Below, one piece after another: positions 36,807 through 45,117 of a stretch of 64,000 bases of DNA; position 1 is the first letter of the stretch, and every line of letters begins with the position of its first letter. Under the pieces are notes generated by a model that did not search any database, was not told where the DNA came from, and was given only the letters and a program-made list of their open reading frames with translations. The translations under genes were made by a program, and so were the position numbers. Source of the stretch: Lacrimispora algidixylanolytica (GTDB lineage Bacteria > Bacillota > Clostridia > Lachnospirales > Lachnospiraceae); assembly GCF_003609635.1 (NCBI RefSeq), contig NZ_MCIA01000033.1, forward strand, positions 1 to 64,000, written 5' to 3'.

Positions 36807-36861
36807 TAGTTGCAAAGGAAACCAATTAACACTATACTAATATTAGTTTCAAGTGAAACTA
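36807..36861. promoter_or_regulatory. Two MarR operators bracketing the promoter
   Basis: TAGTTTCAAGTGAAACTA at 36844-36861 is an 8-bp perfect inverted repeat with a 2-base centre. TAGTTGCAAAGGAAACCA at 36807-36824 matches it at 14 of 18 positions and covers the -35 box. This layout fits autorepression. Confidence 0.65.
36810..36838 (+). promoter_or_regulatory. Promoter of the MarR-MFS operon
   Basis: TTGCAA (36810-36815), a 17-base spacer, TATACT (36833-36838). Operator-like sequences overlap the -35 and sit just after the -10. Confidence 0.7.
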
Positions 36862-36879
36862 TATTGCGGAGGTATGATC

Positions 36880-37320
36880 ATGAATGAAAGCATAGGTAAA
36901 TTGACTGCTGCAATTAATCGGAATTTGCAGATTATTTTAAATCATAAGCTAAAGGACATTTCGATTCGAAGCGGACAGCATGATTTTTTTTATGTCATCT
37001 CACTATATGAGGGAATAACACAGAAAGAGCTAAGTGAATGGCTCTATATCAGTAAATCAACAACTGCTAAAGCAGTTAAGAATCTGATGGATCACGGTTA
37101 TGTGCGTAAAGAAAAGGATACAGAAGATAATCGTTATGACCGTTTGTATCTGACGGAAAAAGGGAAACAAATATCGGCTCAGATGCAGGAAACATTCAAA
37201 GAGGTTGTGGAAATTACAACAAGAAACCTTTCTCCATTAGAAATTAAACAAACGAAGGAACTGCTGAAAAGAATTCTAAGTAATGTTTTAGAGGAAAATA
37301 GGGCTGAAGATTCGCTTTAA
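36880..37320 (+). CDS. MarR family transcriptional regulator
   Basis: 146 residues; the ATG at 36880 has GGAGG 7 bases upstream, whereas an in-frame GTG at 36853 lies inside the operator. The winged HTH is typical: GITQKELSEWLYISKSTTAK as HTH, and KEKDTEDNRYDRLYLTEKGK as wing with the conserved D-x-R. It is followed 32 bases later by an MFS transporter, so it probably represses both until an inducer (the pump substrate) binds. Confidence 0.92.
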   Translation: MNESIGKLTAAINRNLQIILNHKLKDISIRSGQHDFFYVISLYEGITQKELSEWLYISKSTTAKAVKNLMDHGYVRKEKDTEDNRYDRLYLTEKGKQISAQMQETFKEVVEITTRNLSPLEIKQTKELLKRILSNVLEENRAEDSL

Positions 37321-37352
37321 TTATTTAAGTCACTAAGAGAGGAATCATAAAC

Positions 37353-38507
37353 ATGGAAAACAAACCGAAAATATGGACGAAAGATTTTATTGGCATCACA
37401 ATAATTAATCTGCTGATTTTTATGGGGTTTCAAATGCTCCTTCCCACGCTGCCGCTTTACGTTAAGTCTTTAGGCGGGGCCGATTCTGTCATTGGCTGGA
37501 TTACAGGTCTTACCACAATATCTGCACTGATTATCCGGCCTGTTTCTGGTGCGGCCGTTGATAAATGGGGACGTAAGGTAATACTACTTGCTGGTATTGG
37601 GCTTATTATTGCGGTAACGCTGTCCTATTGGTTGTTCCCATATGTGGGCGTTATTCTTGTTATTCGTTTTCTCCATGGATTTGGCTGGGGTGCATCTAGT
37701 ACCTCAAGCAATACCGTGGCAACAGATATCATCCCAAAAGAAAGATTTGGGGAATCTATGGGATTTTTCAGCCTTTCCTCGGGCCTTGCAATGGCATTGG
37801 CACCAGGTCTTGGACTGGCTTTATTTGCGGGGGGAGATGCATCAAATCTGATGTTTACATCTGCAGGCTTTGGAGTAATCGCCTTCTGTTTGGCTCTTTT
37901 CTTCCGTTACCGTACAGTAGAGAGGCAGCAAATAGTCACAAAGAAAGCTGCTATTTTTGAACCTGCTTCCATACTGCCAGCTATTGTTATGTTTTTCGTT
38001 TCAGCTGCGTATGGTTCCATAGTCAGTTTCCTATCTATCTATGCATTAGAAAAGGGAATCGCAAATATTGGCCTGTATTTTTTTGTCTATGCTGCCGCAA
38101 TGCTGGTAACCAGACCGATTTTTGGGCGATTAGTTGATCGGTTGAAGTTTAGCGCTGCTATGTACCCAGGCTTGATTTTACTGATCATAGCTATGGTAAT
38201 TCTGTCTCAGGCATCTACCATGTTGATTTTTTTATTTGTTGCTTTGTTATTTGGTGTAGGATTTGGTGCGGTTCAGTCGAGCTTGCAAACTTTGGCGGTT
38301 ATTTATGCGCCAAAAGACAGACTTGGAGCAGCAAATGCAACATTTTTCACCGGATTTGATGGCGGAATAGGTTTTGGTTCAATCGTTGCTGGCGTTGTCT
38401 CATCTGCATTGGGATACAATTGGATGTATTTAACGTTTGCCATCTTCCCTGCTCTTGCAGGAATTTTATATTTTTTTACTTCTGGGAAGATTAAAAAAAC
38501 AGCGTGA
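37353..38507 (+). CDS. MFS transporter, probable drug efflux
   Basis: 384 residues with about 12 membrane segments, beginning FIGITIINLLIFMGFQMLLP. The MFS signature between TM2 and TM3 is RPVSGAAVDKWGRK, and a second copy in the other half is TRPIFGRLVDRLKFS. The length and position after a MarR gene fit a drug/proton antiporter. The substrate is unknown. AGAGAGGAATC precedes the ATG. Confidence 0.9.
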   Translation: MENKPKIWTKDFIGITIINLLIFMGFQMLLPTLPLYVKSLGGADSVIGWITGLTTISALIIRPVSGAAVDKWGRKVILLAGIGLIIAVTLSYWLFPYVGVILVIRFLHGFGWGASSTSSNTVATDIIPKERFGESMGFFSLSSGLAMALAPGLGLALFAGGDASNLMFTSAGFGVIAFCLALFFRYRTVERQQIVTKKAAIFEPASILPAIVMFFVSAAYGSIVSFLSIYALEKGIANIGLYFFVYAAAMLVTRPIFGRLVDRLKFSAAMYPGLILLIIAMVILSQASTMLIFLFVALLFGVGFGAVQSSLQTLAVIYAPKDRLGAANATFFTGFDGGIGFGSIVAGVVSSALGYNWMYLTFAIFPALAGILYFFTSGKIKKTA

Positions 38508-38679
38508 TTATTCATATAAAGTTATGAGATATAAAGATATTAGATATCGAAAAATGAGTGTTGTCATGTTATAATCAGTACAGTTATTTTATAAAAATAA
38601 GGGATGTGGAGAGGCTGGTTCTGCTGAAACGTTGTGGTTTATAGGGGATATAAAATAAGATGATAGGATGGATAATGCA

Positions 38680-39528
38680 ATGAGTCTGGCAGATAAATTA
38701 TTTATTGACATGTGTAAGGACATTTTGGAAAACGGAACCAGTACGGAAGGTGAAAATGTACGTCCGAAATGGGAAGATGGCTCATTTGCTTACACGATAA
38801 AGGGATTTGGCATAATAAATCGTTACGATTTATCAAAGGAATTTCCTGCTTTAACATTACGCAGGACCGCTTTTAAAAGCTGTGTAGATGAGATGCTCTG
38901 GATTTGGCAGAAGAAATCAAATAATGTTAATGAACTTATCAGCCATATCTGGGATAGCTGGGCAGATGAAAAGGGCACAATCGGAAAAGCATATGGGTAT
39001 CAGTTGGGAGTAAAACACAAGTATAAGGAAGGGGATATGGATCAGGTTGACCGGATTATTTACGATTTGAAAAACAATCCTTATAGCCGCAGAATAATGA
39101 CAAATATCTATGTCCATCAGGACCTTCATGAAATGAATCTTTATCCCTGCGCCTACAGCATGACCTTTAACGTTACGAAAACGAAAGACAGCGGACGTCT
39201 GAAACTGAACGCTATATTAAACCAGAGGTCTCAGGACATTCTGGCGGCAAATAACTGGAATGTGTGTCAGTATGCAGTATTGATGCATATGCTGGCTCAG
39301 GTTTCTGATATGGAAGCCGGTGAACTGGTTCATGTCATTACGGATGCCCATATTTATGACCGTCATATTCCGATTATCCGGGAGCTGATTGAAAGGCCCG
39401 TATATAATGCACCCTCTTTCTGGATCAACCCGGATATTAAAAATTTTTATGATTTTACCATTGAGGATGTAAGGTTGGAGAATTATGTAACAGGACCAAA
39501 GATAGAACATATACCGGTTGCGGTATAA
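38680..39528 (+). CDS. thyA: Thymidylate synthase
   Basis: 282 residues from the ATG at 38680 (MSLADKLFIDMC), favoured by AGGATGG about 9 bases before; an ATG at 38668 in frame is the alternative. The catalytic Cys157 lies in NLYPCAYSMTF, the phosphate-binding Arg-Ser in LNQRSQDIL, and the late DAHIYDRHI matches the dUMP/folate region. It makes dTMP from dUMP using methylene-tetrahydrofolate. The dihydrofolate produced is recycled by the next gene, 45 bases downstream. The pair is the common thyA-folA operon. Confidence 0.92.
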   Translation: MSLADKLFIDMCKDILENGTSTEGENVRPKWEDGSFAYTIKGFGIINRYDLSKEFPALTLRRTAFKSCVDEMLWIWQKKSNNVNELISHIWDSWADEKGTIGKAYGYQLGVKHKYKEGDMDQVDRIIYDLKNNPYSRRIMTNIYVHQDLHEMNLYPCAYSMTFNVTKTKDSGRLKLNAILNQRSQDILAANNWNVCQYAVLMHMLAQVSDMEAGELVHVITDAHIYDRHIPIIRELIERPVYNAPSFWINPDIKNFYDFTIEDVRLENYVTGPKIEHIPVAV

Positions 39529-39573
39529 GCTCACGTATTCCGTAATTATTAGTATCCAGATTGGAGTCAAAGA

Positions 39574-40065
39574 ATGAAAATTATAGTTGCAGTGGATAAA
39601 AATTGGGGCATAGGCTATCAGAATAAACTTCTGATCAGCATTCCTGAGGATATGCGATTCTTCCGAAATAAAACGATGAATAAGATCGTAATTATGGGAA
39701 AAAACACTTTGGATACTTTTCCGAGTGGAAACGCGTTAAAGAACAGAGTTAATATCGTAATTACACGGAATGAAAACTTCGTGAGGACGGATGCCATTGT
39801 GGTTCACAGTATAGAGGAAGCGATGGAGGAAGCTAATAAATATAAAGCCGAAGACATATATGTTATCGGTGGTGCCAGCATTTACAAACAGTTGCTTCCT
39901 TTTTGTGACACAGCCTTTGTAACAAAGATTGAATACGCATATCAAGCGGATACCTTTTTCCCAGATTTGGATGAAGATGAAGATTGGAACATTACGGAAG
40001 AATCCGAGAAGTTTGTTTATTGTGACACGGAATACGCATTTTACAAATATGAGAGAAAAAAGTAA
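39574..40065 (+). CDS. folA: Dihydrofolate reductase
   Basis: 163 residues, the usual DHFR length. MKIIVAVDKNWGIGYQNKLL is the classical N-terminus; EDMRFFRNKT holds the acidic substrate residue, IVIMGKNTLDTFP the NADPH site and IYVIGGASIYKQLLP the GG loop. It reduces dihydrofolate to tetrahydrofolate and closes the cycle with ThyA. TTGGAGT precedes the ATG. Confidence 0.95.
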   Translation: MKIIVAVDKNWGIGYQNKLLISIPEDMRFFRNKTMNKIVIMGKNTLDTFPSGNALKNRVNIVITRNENFVRTDAIVVHSIEEAMEEANKYKAEDIYVIGGASIYKQLLPFCDTAFVTKIEYAYQADTFFPDLDEDEDWNITEESEKFVYCDTEYAFYKYERKK

Positions 40066-40575
40066 AATATTGATGGGATGAATTAATAGAATTATTAAGA
40101 GCATTTCCCGTTTGAACATTACATTACAAGAGTTCGAATGATAGTGTAGTATCTGTATTTCACCAATAAAAATATAAATAGGAAGAACACGTAAGGGTAT
40201 TACTACATAGCCAGTATTTGGTTATGGGTAATATCCTTTTCGTTTCAATTGTAATAGAACTTAAACAATAAGCCACAGGCATGAAAACTTGCATCACTAT
40301 TATAAACACAAGTTGGAGAGATCATTGACTGATTTTATAAAGAAGGGAATGGATATAAAATAAATAATTATTTTGCAACATTATCCTATTCTCATTTGTA
40401 TACAAGGCAGAACCATGAAAATGGTTACTAAATAGGCACAAACAAGCTATAGAATTAGAAAGGAAGAATATTATTAAAAAACTTATATTTAAAGACTTTA
40501 AAATAAACATTGTACTATAAAGAAAGTTATAATTTTAAATTTAGATAAGGAATAAAGGTACTGTCAATTTAATCA
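40066..40575. other. Convergent gap between folA and the Crp-like gene
   Basis: About 510 very AT-rich bases, no credible ORF. The folA terminator is at 40193-40240. Small pieces such as an ATG at about 40414 followed by early stops do not support a gene. Confidence 0.5.
40193..40240 (+). terminator. Terminator of the thyA-folA operon
   Basis: A long stem begins AGGGTATTAC (from 40194) and closes with GGGTAATATCCT (to about 40236), with a few mismatches inside, loop AGTATTT, then TTTTCGTTT. Confidence 0.75.
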
Positions 40576-41208
40576 TTAGACTAAGGATGAGCAATATGTT
40601 TCCAGCTTTTCTGCGGAGAGAACATAAAATTGCTTCCTGCGAAATTCGAAATAATTATTTACTTTACAATCAGCAATCCCACGATTTAAACTTCTAATTG
40701 GAATAAATGTCTCTGAATAAACTGCTTGTTTTGTAAGCTTTGCCAAATCGCCTAGTTTATGATGTGTATAAATGCAGTAGAGGAGTCGATCATTGACGCT
40801 TAATAATGATAGTGTAGTGAGTTTTTGAGAACTTTTAAGAAGCTTTTCTGTCAGTTGCCCAATAAGAAATTTTGTAAATTCAAAATCAGCCTTCATCCAT
40901 TCAAAAACCCGATCTTTCCGTACGATAATTGTTTCACAATTAGATTGAGCTATCACATCGAATGTTTTTATATTTTCATTAAAGAGCTCCATTTCTCCAA
41001 AACAACTATATGCATCATAAGTGTATAATACAAAACCTGCACCTGAGATATTTTGTATCACTACATTGGCAGATCCTTTTATCACAATATATAGATAATT
41101 GTTTTCTTCACCTGGATATAATATATAACTTCCTTTTACGTGTTTTCTATGAATAAATGAATTTTTTACAGACGCAGGGGCGTTGTCCATAAAGTGTGAT
41201 AGACTCAT
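40576..41208 (-). CDS. Crp/Fnr family transcriptional regulator
   Basis: 210 residues, ATG at 41208 set by TTGGAGG. The N-terminal cyclic-nucleotide-binding-like barrel is clear (HRKHVKGSYILYPGEENNYL, VLYTYDAYSCFGEMELFNE). The C-terminal ~70 residues should be the HTH but are less canonical: LGDLAKLTKQAVYSETFIPI then RSLNRGIADCK. No Cys cluster for an Fnr-type Fe-S centre is visible. The ligand is unknown. It is divergent from the nucleoside hydrolase gene, and a 12-base palindrome (41236-41247) just upstream suggests autoregulation. Confidence 0.85.
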   Translation of the reverse strand: MSLSHFMDNAPASVKNSFIHRKHVKGSYILYPGEENNYLYIVIKGSANVVIQNISGAGFVLYTYDAYSCFGEMELFNENIKTFDVIAQSNCETIIVRKDRVFEWMKADFEFTKFLIGQLTEKLLKSSQKLTTLSLLSVNDRLLYCIYTHHKLGDLAKLTKQAVYSETFIPIRSLNRGIADCKVNNYFEFRRKQFYVLSAEKLETYCSSLV

Positions 41209-41235
41209 AATTACCTCCAATTAATATTTGGTTTT

Positions 41236-41247
41236 GGTCATTTGACC
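41236..41247. promoter_or_regulatory. Palindrome upstream of the Crp-like gene
   Basis: GGTCATTTGACC: GGTCA and TGACC with a 2-base centre, 28 bases upstream of the regulator start, in the gap shared with the nucleoside hydrolase gene. Candidate operator. Confidence 0.5.
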
Positions 41248-41322
41248 TATTTATATTTTATCTTCTACATTAGAATTAAGTCAACAAGAAATGTTTTTTA
41301 TTAAATAATGTTGGAGGTTCTT

Positions 41323-42275
41323 ATGAGAAAGATAATAATTGATACAGATTGTGGTAGTGATGATGCGGTTGCACTAATAATGGCCTTGAAATCAAAGGAT
41401 GTACATGTTGAGGCGATTACAACAGTTTGTGGTAATGTACCTCTTGATCTGGCGACAGATAATGCATTAATGACAATCGAGATTTCTAATGCACAAAGGC
41501 CACCACTATTTGTTGGTGCTACGAAACCTTTAATGAGGGATCTTGTACCGCGGTAAATGTCCATGGAGAAGATGGTATGGGCGATTTAGAGTTAATTCAC
41601 CCTCTGTTGACAGCAGAGAAAGAGCATGCAGTAGATGCAATATTAAGACTTGTTGAATGCTATCCAAATGAAATTGAAATAGTCACCATTGGTCCTGCTA
41701 CCAATATTGCATTAGCTATTATGAAGGATCCATTGACCATGAAAAAAGTAAAGCATATATACTCAATGGGCACAGCCGGTTTTGGAAGAGGGAACACAAC
41801 ACCCGTTGCTGAATTTAATGTTTACGTTGACGCAGAGGCTTATGACATAATGCTTAGAGCTGATATTCCAATGACCATCATAGGATTTGATGTATGTCTT
41901 GGGGACGCAGCGCTTAATAAAAGTGATATGGAAAAGCTAATAGAAAGTTGTAAAGAAGAAGCTGTTTTTGCAGTTCAATGCAATCGATCATTATTGGCAT
42001 ATAATCTGAAACGTAGTGGAGAGCATATTGTTGATTTGCCAGATGCAGTTGCAATGGGCGTAGTTCTTTGGCCTGAGATTGTTTTAGATTCAGTAGAGTG
42101 TTTCTGTAAGACATGTATTATTGATCCATATACTTATGGGCAGGTTATTATAGATGATGGGAGTGTACTGGCAGTTTCAGATGGTTTTATAGATCAAGAG
42201 CCTAATGCTGTAATATGCAGGGCAATCGATAATGAAACTTTTAAATCAAAGATGTTTAACCTTTTGCTCCAATAA
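41323..42275 (+). pseudogene. Inosine/uridine-preferring nucleoside hydrolase, frameshifted
   Basis: TTGGAGG precedes ATG 41323, which opens MRKIIIDTDCGSDDAVALIM, the Asp-rich calcium site of nucleoside hydrolases. The frame ends at 41554-41556 after RDLVPR. Homology resumes at once in another frame as TAVNVHGEDGMGDLELIHPL and runs on normally (TIGPATNIALAI, EFNVYVDAEAYDIML) to 42275. Restoring one A at about 41549 (GTACCG to GTAACCG) would give one protein of about 317 residues with the expected VHGEDG block. Either a real inactivating mutation or a sequencing error. The intact enzyme would split ribonucleosides into base and ribose. Confidence 0.8.
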
Positions 42276-42282
42276 AAAGCCC

Positions 42283-42306
42283 TCTAATGGTATTACTACC
42301 ATTAGA
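42283..42306. terminator. Bidirectional terminator
   Basis: TCTAATGGTA (42283-42292) and TACCATTAGA (42297-42306) form a perfect 10-bp stem with a 4-base loop. The minus side is followed by GGGCTTTTTATT, so it ends the Dabb-SDR operon as well as the plus-strand gene. Confidence 0.75.
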
Positions 42307-42364
42307 AGACTCTTAAAACCTAGTCTATAATGAAGTCCTTTTAAGTTACTGGAAACGAACTCTG

Positions 42365-42655
42365 TTATAATACTTCATAACATACAGAAGCACCTGATTC
42401 TATCACACCAGCAATATACTTCGATACTTCAACATGAACAGGGTCTATTAGATAAGCATCCATATCTTCCATTGAATCAAAATGAGTGATTAATAGAATA
42501 TCATACGAAGATGCCCCGTGTCGTATATCTAACTGAACCTGTATTCCCTGTAGGACTTCGATTTTACCTTCCATGCTTAAAAGCATAGACTTTGTTTTTT
42601 CAATCGTTTCATTATTTCGTTCTTTTAATTTGATAAGCAAAGTGTTTGTTATCAT
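42365..42655 (-). CDS. Dabb (stress-responsive alpha/beta barrel) domain protein
   Basis: 96 residues, GGAGGGTAAAA before the ATG. One dimeric alpha/beta-barrel ferredoxin-like domain is visible: NTLLIKLKERN as the first strand, YDILLITHFDSMEDMDAYLI as the central motif and DPVHVEVSKYI near the end. The family binds small hydrophobic or oxidised compounds; the function here is unknown. It is the last gene of an operon with AlkC-like, NTF2-like and SDR genes. Confidence 0.85.
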   Translation of the reverse strand: MITNTLLIKLKERNNETIEKTKSMLLSMEGKIEVLQGIQVQLDIRHGASSYDILLITHFDSMEDMDAYLIDPVHVEVSKYIAGVIESGASVCYEVL

Positions 42656-42670
42656 TTTTACCCTCCATTT

Positions 42671-43783
42671 TTAATTATAATTTGTTGGCGACTGCTGAAG
42701 CTTTAACACAGTATGAGCGACTTCCCGCCCATTCACTAAAAGCACAATGCGATGTTCGCCAGGATAGTGCTTACGTGTCGTCAAATCCGACCAATTATGT
42801 GACCTCGTCCCGGTTAGATGTGTGCCGCCGGATACTGTTTTATCCGACAAAAGAAAGGCTTTCTGCGACACCTGTCCCCTGGCTTTTATAAAGTCAATCC
42901 CGTATTCCATGCGGATATGAGCGTCTTCCCCTTGACGTATCGTAACCTCATATTGAAGTTCGCAGCTTTCGCCTATGGTTAAAACAGCAGGTTGTACTAT
43001 GATAGAAGCATAGGTAGTAATCTGTGCTTCATTAGCATAGCCGAATAATTTCATGGCTTCCGGATGTTTGTTCCTTATTAAAGATCGGCAACCATGCCTT
43101 ATAATCCAATCGGTATAAGGCGTTTTACCTCTCCACCTACGAGCGGTCTCAAGCACAAGATCAGGATTGTCTTTTGATATATCATTGAGATTATTGGCCA
43201 CACTTTTGCGTACATACAGCGAGGGATCTTCTTTAAGTAATTCTAAAATATTTAAAACGGCTGTAGGATCTTTTTTAAATATGGGAAGCGCCTCTCCCCA
43301 TGGTAGCCTCGGACGGCAACCTTCGCTGGCGAAACGACGAACGTGTTCATTGGGGTGAGTTGCCCATGCAGTCATAGAATTCATCACCCGTTTGGGATCT
43401 CGCAGCAAAAACTGTCTTATGGCAAATTCGGAAGAGGATTTCTCTGTGAAATTTTCAAGCGCACTCATAGATAGTTCCCAATGTTTTTCTTCCTGTCCAT
43501 ATACCGCTACAAAATCAGGGAAGAAAAGATAGGGAAACCCAACACAATCATCGGCAATGGAAAATAATATTTCCAGGGCGTCTTCATATTTGCTTGGCAA
43601 AAAAACTCCCAGTTTTACTGAAATCATTCGAAAACGGGCCTTAAGAGTCAGCTTGTCCCATGCTTCATTCATGATTGAAGCAATAAAGTCTGCGGTTTGA
43701 AAAGCTGGGTACACCGATTGAACTTTTTTGCTAAACTCTATTAAAAACTCTTTTGAATATATGTCTTTTAATAATTCTGCCAA
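42671..43783 (-). CDS. DNA alkylation repair protein, AlkC-like, with C-terminal Ig-like domain
   Basis: The TTG at 43783 is chosen as start (370 residues) because AAGGAGGTGATAAAG precedes it directly; the upstream ATG at 43831 has no site. The protein begins AELLKDIYSKEFLIEFSKKV, typical for AlkC. HEAT-like repeats of the alkylpurine glycosylase fold span about 20-250: THPNEHVRRFASEGCRPRLP, then EDPSLYVRKSVANNLNDIS. The last ~100 residues are beta-rich and Ig-like (LTGTRSHNWSDLTTRKHYPG), as in AlkC variants. AlkC glycosylases remove 3-methyladenine-type lesions. It lies in an operon with an oxidoreductase under a WYL regulator. Confidence 0.88.
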   Translation of the reverse strand: MAELLKDIYSKEFLIEFSKKVQSVYPAFQTADFIASIMNEAWDKLTLKARFRMISVKLGVFLPSKYEDALEILFSIADDCVGFPYLFFPDFVAVYGQEEKHWELSMSALENFTEKSSSEFAIRQFLLRDPKRVMNSMTAWATHPNEHVRRFASEGCRPRLPWGEALPIFKKDPTAVLNILELLKEDPSLYVRKSVANNLNDISKDNPDLVLETARRWRGKTPYTDWIIRHGCRSLIRNKHPEAMKLFGYANEAQITTYASIIVQPAVLTIGESCELQYEVTIRQGEDAHIRMEYGIDFIKARGQVSQKAFLLSDKTVSGGTHLTGTRSHNWSDLTTRKHYPGEHRIVLLVNGREVAHTVLKLQQSPTNYN

Positions 43784-43850
43784 CTTTATCACCTCCTTGA
43801 ATACGTCAATTTCAAATGCCTTGGTTATCATGTTGTTTAAAAATACTTTT

Positions 43851-44189
43851 TTATTCTCCTGCTAAGCCTATTTTTAGAGTGGCGATCTTATGATCTTTCA
43901 TGGTGAAATGGTAATCAAGAGCTACCGGACTCCCTACAAAATTTCCGGAAATTGTGGCAGTAACAACGGTTTCCTCATGTTTTACTACAACATATGTAAC
44001 CTCATGTTTCACCAATAAATCATTGTTTGCCTTTATAATATGCGCCTCTATTGCAGTGGGGCCGTGGTAAGCCGATCCCTCATCATAGAGTATCGCATCC
44101 TCAGTAAAGCACTTGGAAAGCAGGTTGCTATCATAGGTGTTTGATGCCTGAAAGTAAGTTTCAATCGCTTTTGGTAATTGTAAATTCAT
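43851..44189 (-). CDS. NTF2-like / SnoaL-like domain protein
   Basis: 112 residues with GGAGG before the ATG. The cone-shaped NTF2 fold is indicated by LPKAIETYFQASNTYDSNLL, then CFTEDAILYDEGSAYHGPTA and the ending sheet. Family members act as small isomerases, cyclases or ligand binders. Position directly after an SDR gene suggests that both act on one substrate, which cannot be named from sequence. Confidence 0.87.
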   Translation of the reverse strand: MNLQLPKAIETYFQASNTYDSNLLSKCFTEDAILYDEGSAYHGPTAIEAHIIKANNDLLVKHEVTYVVVKHEETVVTATISGNFVGSPVALDYHFTMKDHKIATLKIGLAGE

Positions 44190-44223
44190 TGTTGTTATCC
44201 TCCTTCTATATTAGAAAATGTAT

Positions 44224-45024
44224 TTAGATTGTTCGAACAATACCCCCGTCAATGGTGTGTTCTGCTCCGATAATGTAGGAAGAGCGTTCCGATACTAAAA
44301 AAGCAACAAGTTCAGCCACTTCCTCTGGACGTGCAGTACGCCCGATTGGGATACCCCCAAGTGATTCCATCAGATTTTGCCGTGCACCATCAATATCTGT
44401 GCCTAGATTTTCAGCCATTCGCTTCATGAGTGCTTCTGCGGATTTTGTTTCCGTGAATCCAGGAGCGACCGTGTTTACTCGGATCCCTTTAGGCGCAAGC
44501 TCTGTTGCAAGCGCTTTGCTGTAGTTGGTGAGAGCCGCTTTTGCTGCCGAATATGCCATTGTATTTTCACCTGGAAATCGCCTTTGAATGGATGAGATAT
44601 GGACGATAACACCGTGTCCCTGTTTGAGCATTGTGGGCAGCAATCCTCGGTCAAGTCGAACTGCTGCAAACAAATTTGTTTCAAAGGTTAGCTGCCAATC
44701 CATATCGCTTTGCGCCAGTACACCTCCGGTTGGAGCTGAAGAACCGCCAACATTATTAACCAGTATATCAACACCTCCAAAACGTTCAAGGATCTCGGTC
44801 ACAATTTTAGTTGTTCCATCTGGTGTGCTTATATCTGCCTGAATAAACAAGTCTGACGATTTCATTTCATCTGGAGTTTTTCTTGCAGTAGTGATGACGG
44901 TTGCGCCTGCAAGCGTGAGACGCTTTACAATTGCTTCCCCAATCCCTCCTTTTGTTCCACCTGTAACAAGAACGCGCTTTCCACTAAATTCATTTTCGAA
45001 AAGTAATTTATCCATTGAAGCCAT
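44224..45024 (-). CDS. Short-chain dehydrogenase/reductase
   Basis: 266 residues, AAAGGAGG before the ATG. A classical SDR: nucleotide-binding TGGTKGGIGEA, acidic D in ADIS, NNVGG, catalytic Ser in HISSIQRR, and Y-x3-K in YSAAKAAL. The ending IIGAEHTIDGG is typical. It uses NAD(P)H to oxidise or reduce an alcohol/ketone; the substrate is unknown. First gene of the operon, with an 11-bp inverted repeat at its promoter that also occurs upstream of the WYL gene. Confidence 0.93.
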   Translation of the reverse strand: MASMDKLLFENEFSGKRVLVTGGTKGGIGEAIVKRLTLAGATVITTARKTPDEMKSSDLFIQADISTPDGTTKIVTEILERFGGVDILVNNVGGSSAPTGGVLAQSDMDWQLTFETNLFAAVRLDRGLLPTMLKQGHGVIVHISSIQRRFPGENTMAYSAAKAALTNYSKALATELAPKGIRVNTVAPGFTETKSAEALMKRMAENLGTDIDGARQNLMESLGGIPIGRTARPEEVAELVAFLVSERSSYIIGAEHTIDGGIVRTI

Positions 45025-45083
45025 TATAGTTTCCTCCTTTTATGTTTTACGGTTATTCATAACCATGTTTTAATTATACAGAC

Positions 45084-45113
45084 TATAACTTGACGACATG
45101 GAGTCAAGTTATA
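45084..45113. promoter_or_regulatory. Operator at the SDR operon promoter
   Basis: TATAACTTGAC (45084-45094) and GTCAAGTTATA (45103-45113) are perfect inverted copies with an 8-base spacer. A minus-strand TATAAT lies nearby towards the SDR gene. It is the probable site of the WYL regulator. Confidence 0.7.
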
Positions 45114-45117
45114 ATTT

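Larger units (their letters stand above)
36444..36879. other. Gap with a possible minus-strand gene remnant and the MarR promoter
   Basis: About 430 bases. On the minus strand 36653-36805 is open without a start and reads HFFPNKPIGAISTSAPSFTE then LEEKQLSTLLLTSSRKPFNL, ending LGYAVR and a stop, so it may be the C-terminal end of a lost gene. The right part holds the MarR promoter and two operators. Nothing else is recognisable. Confidence 0.4.

Noticed and set aside
38508-38667. Leader before thyA checked for a riboswitch
   Set aside because: No recognisable conserved core or terminator/antiterminator pair was seen.
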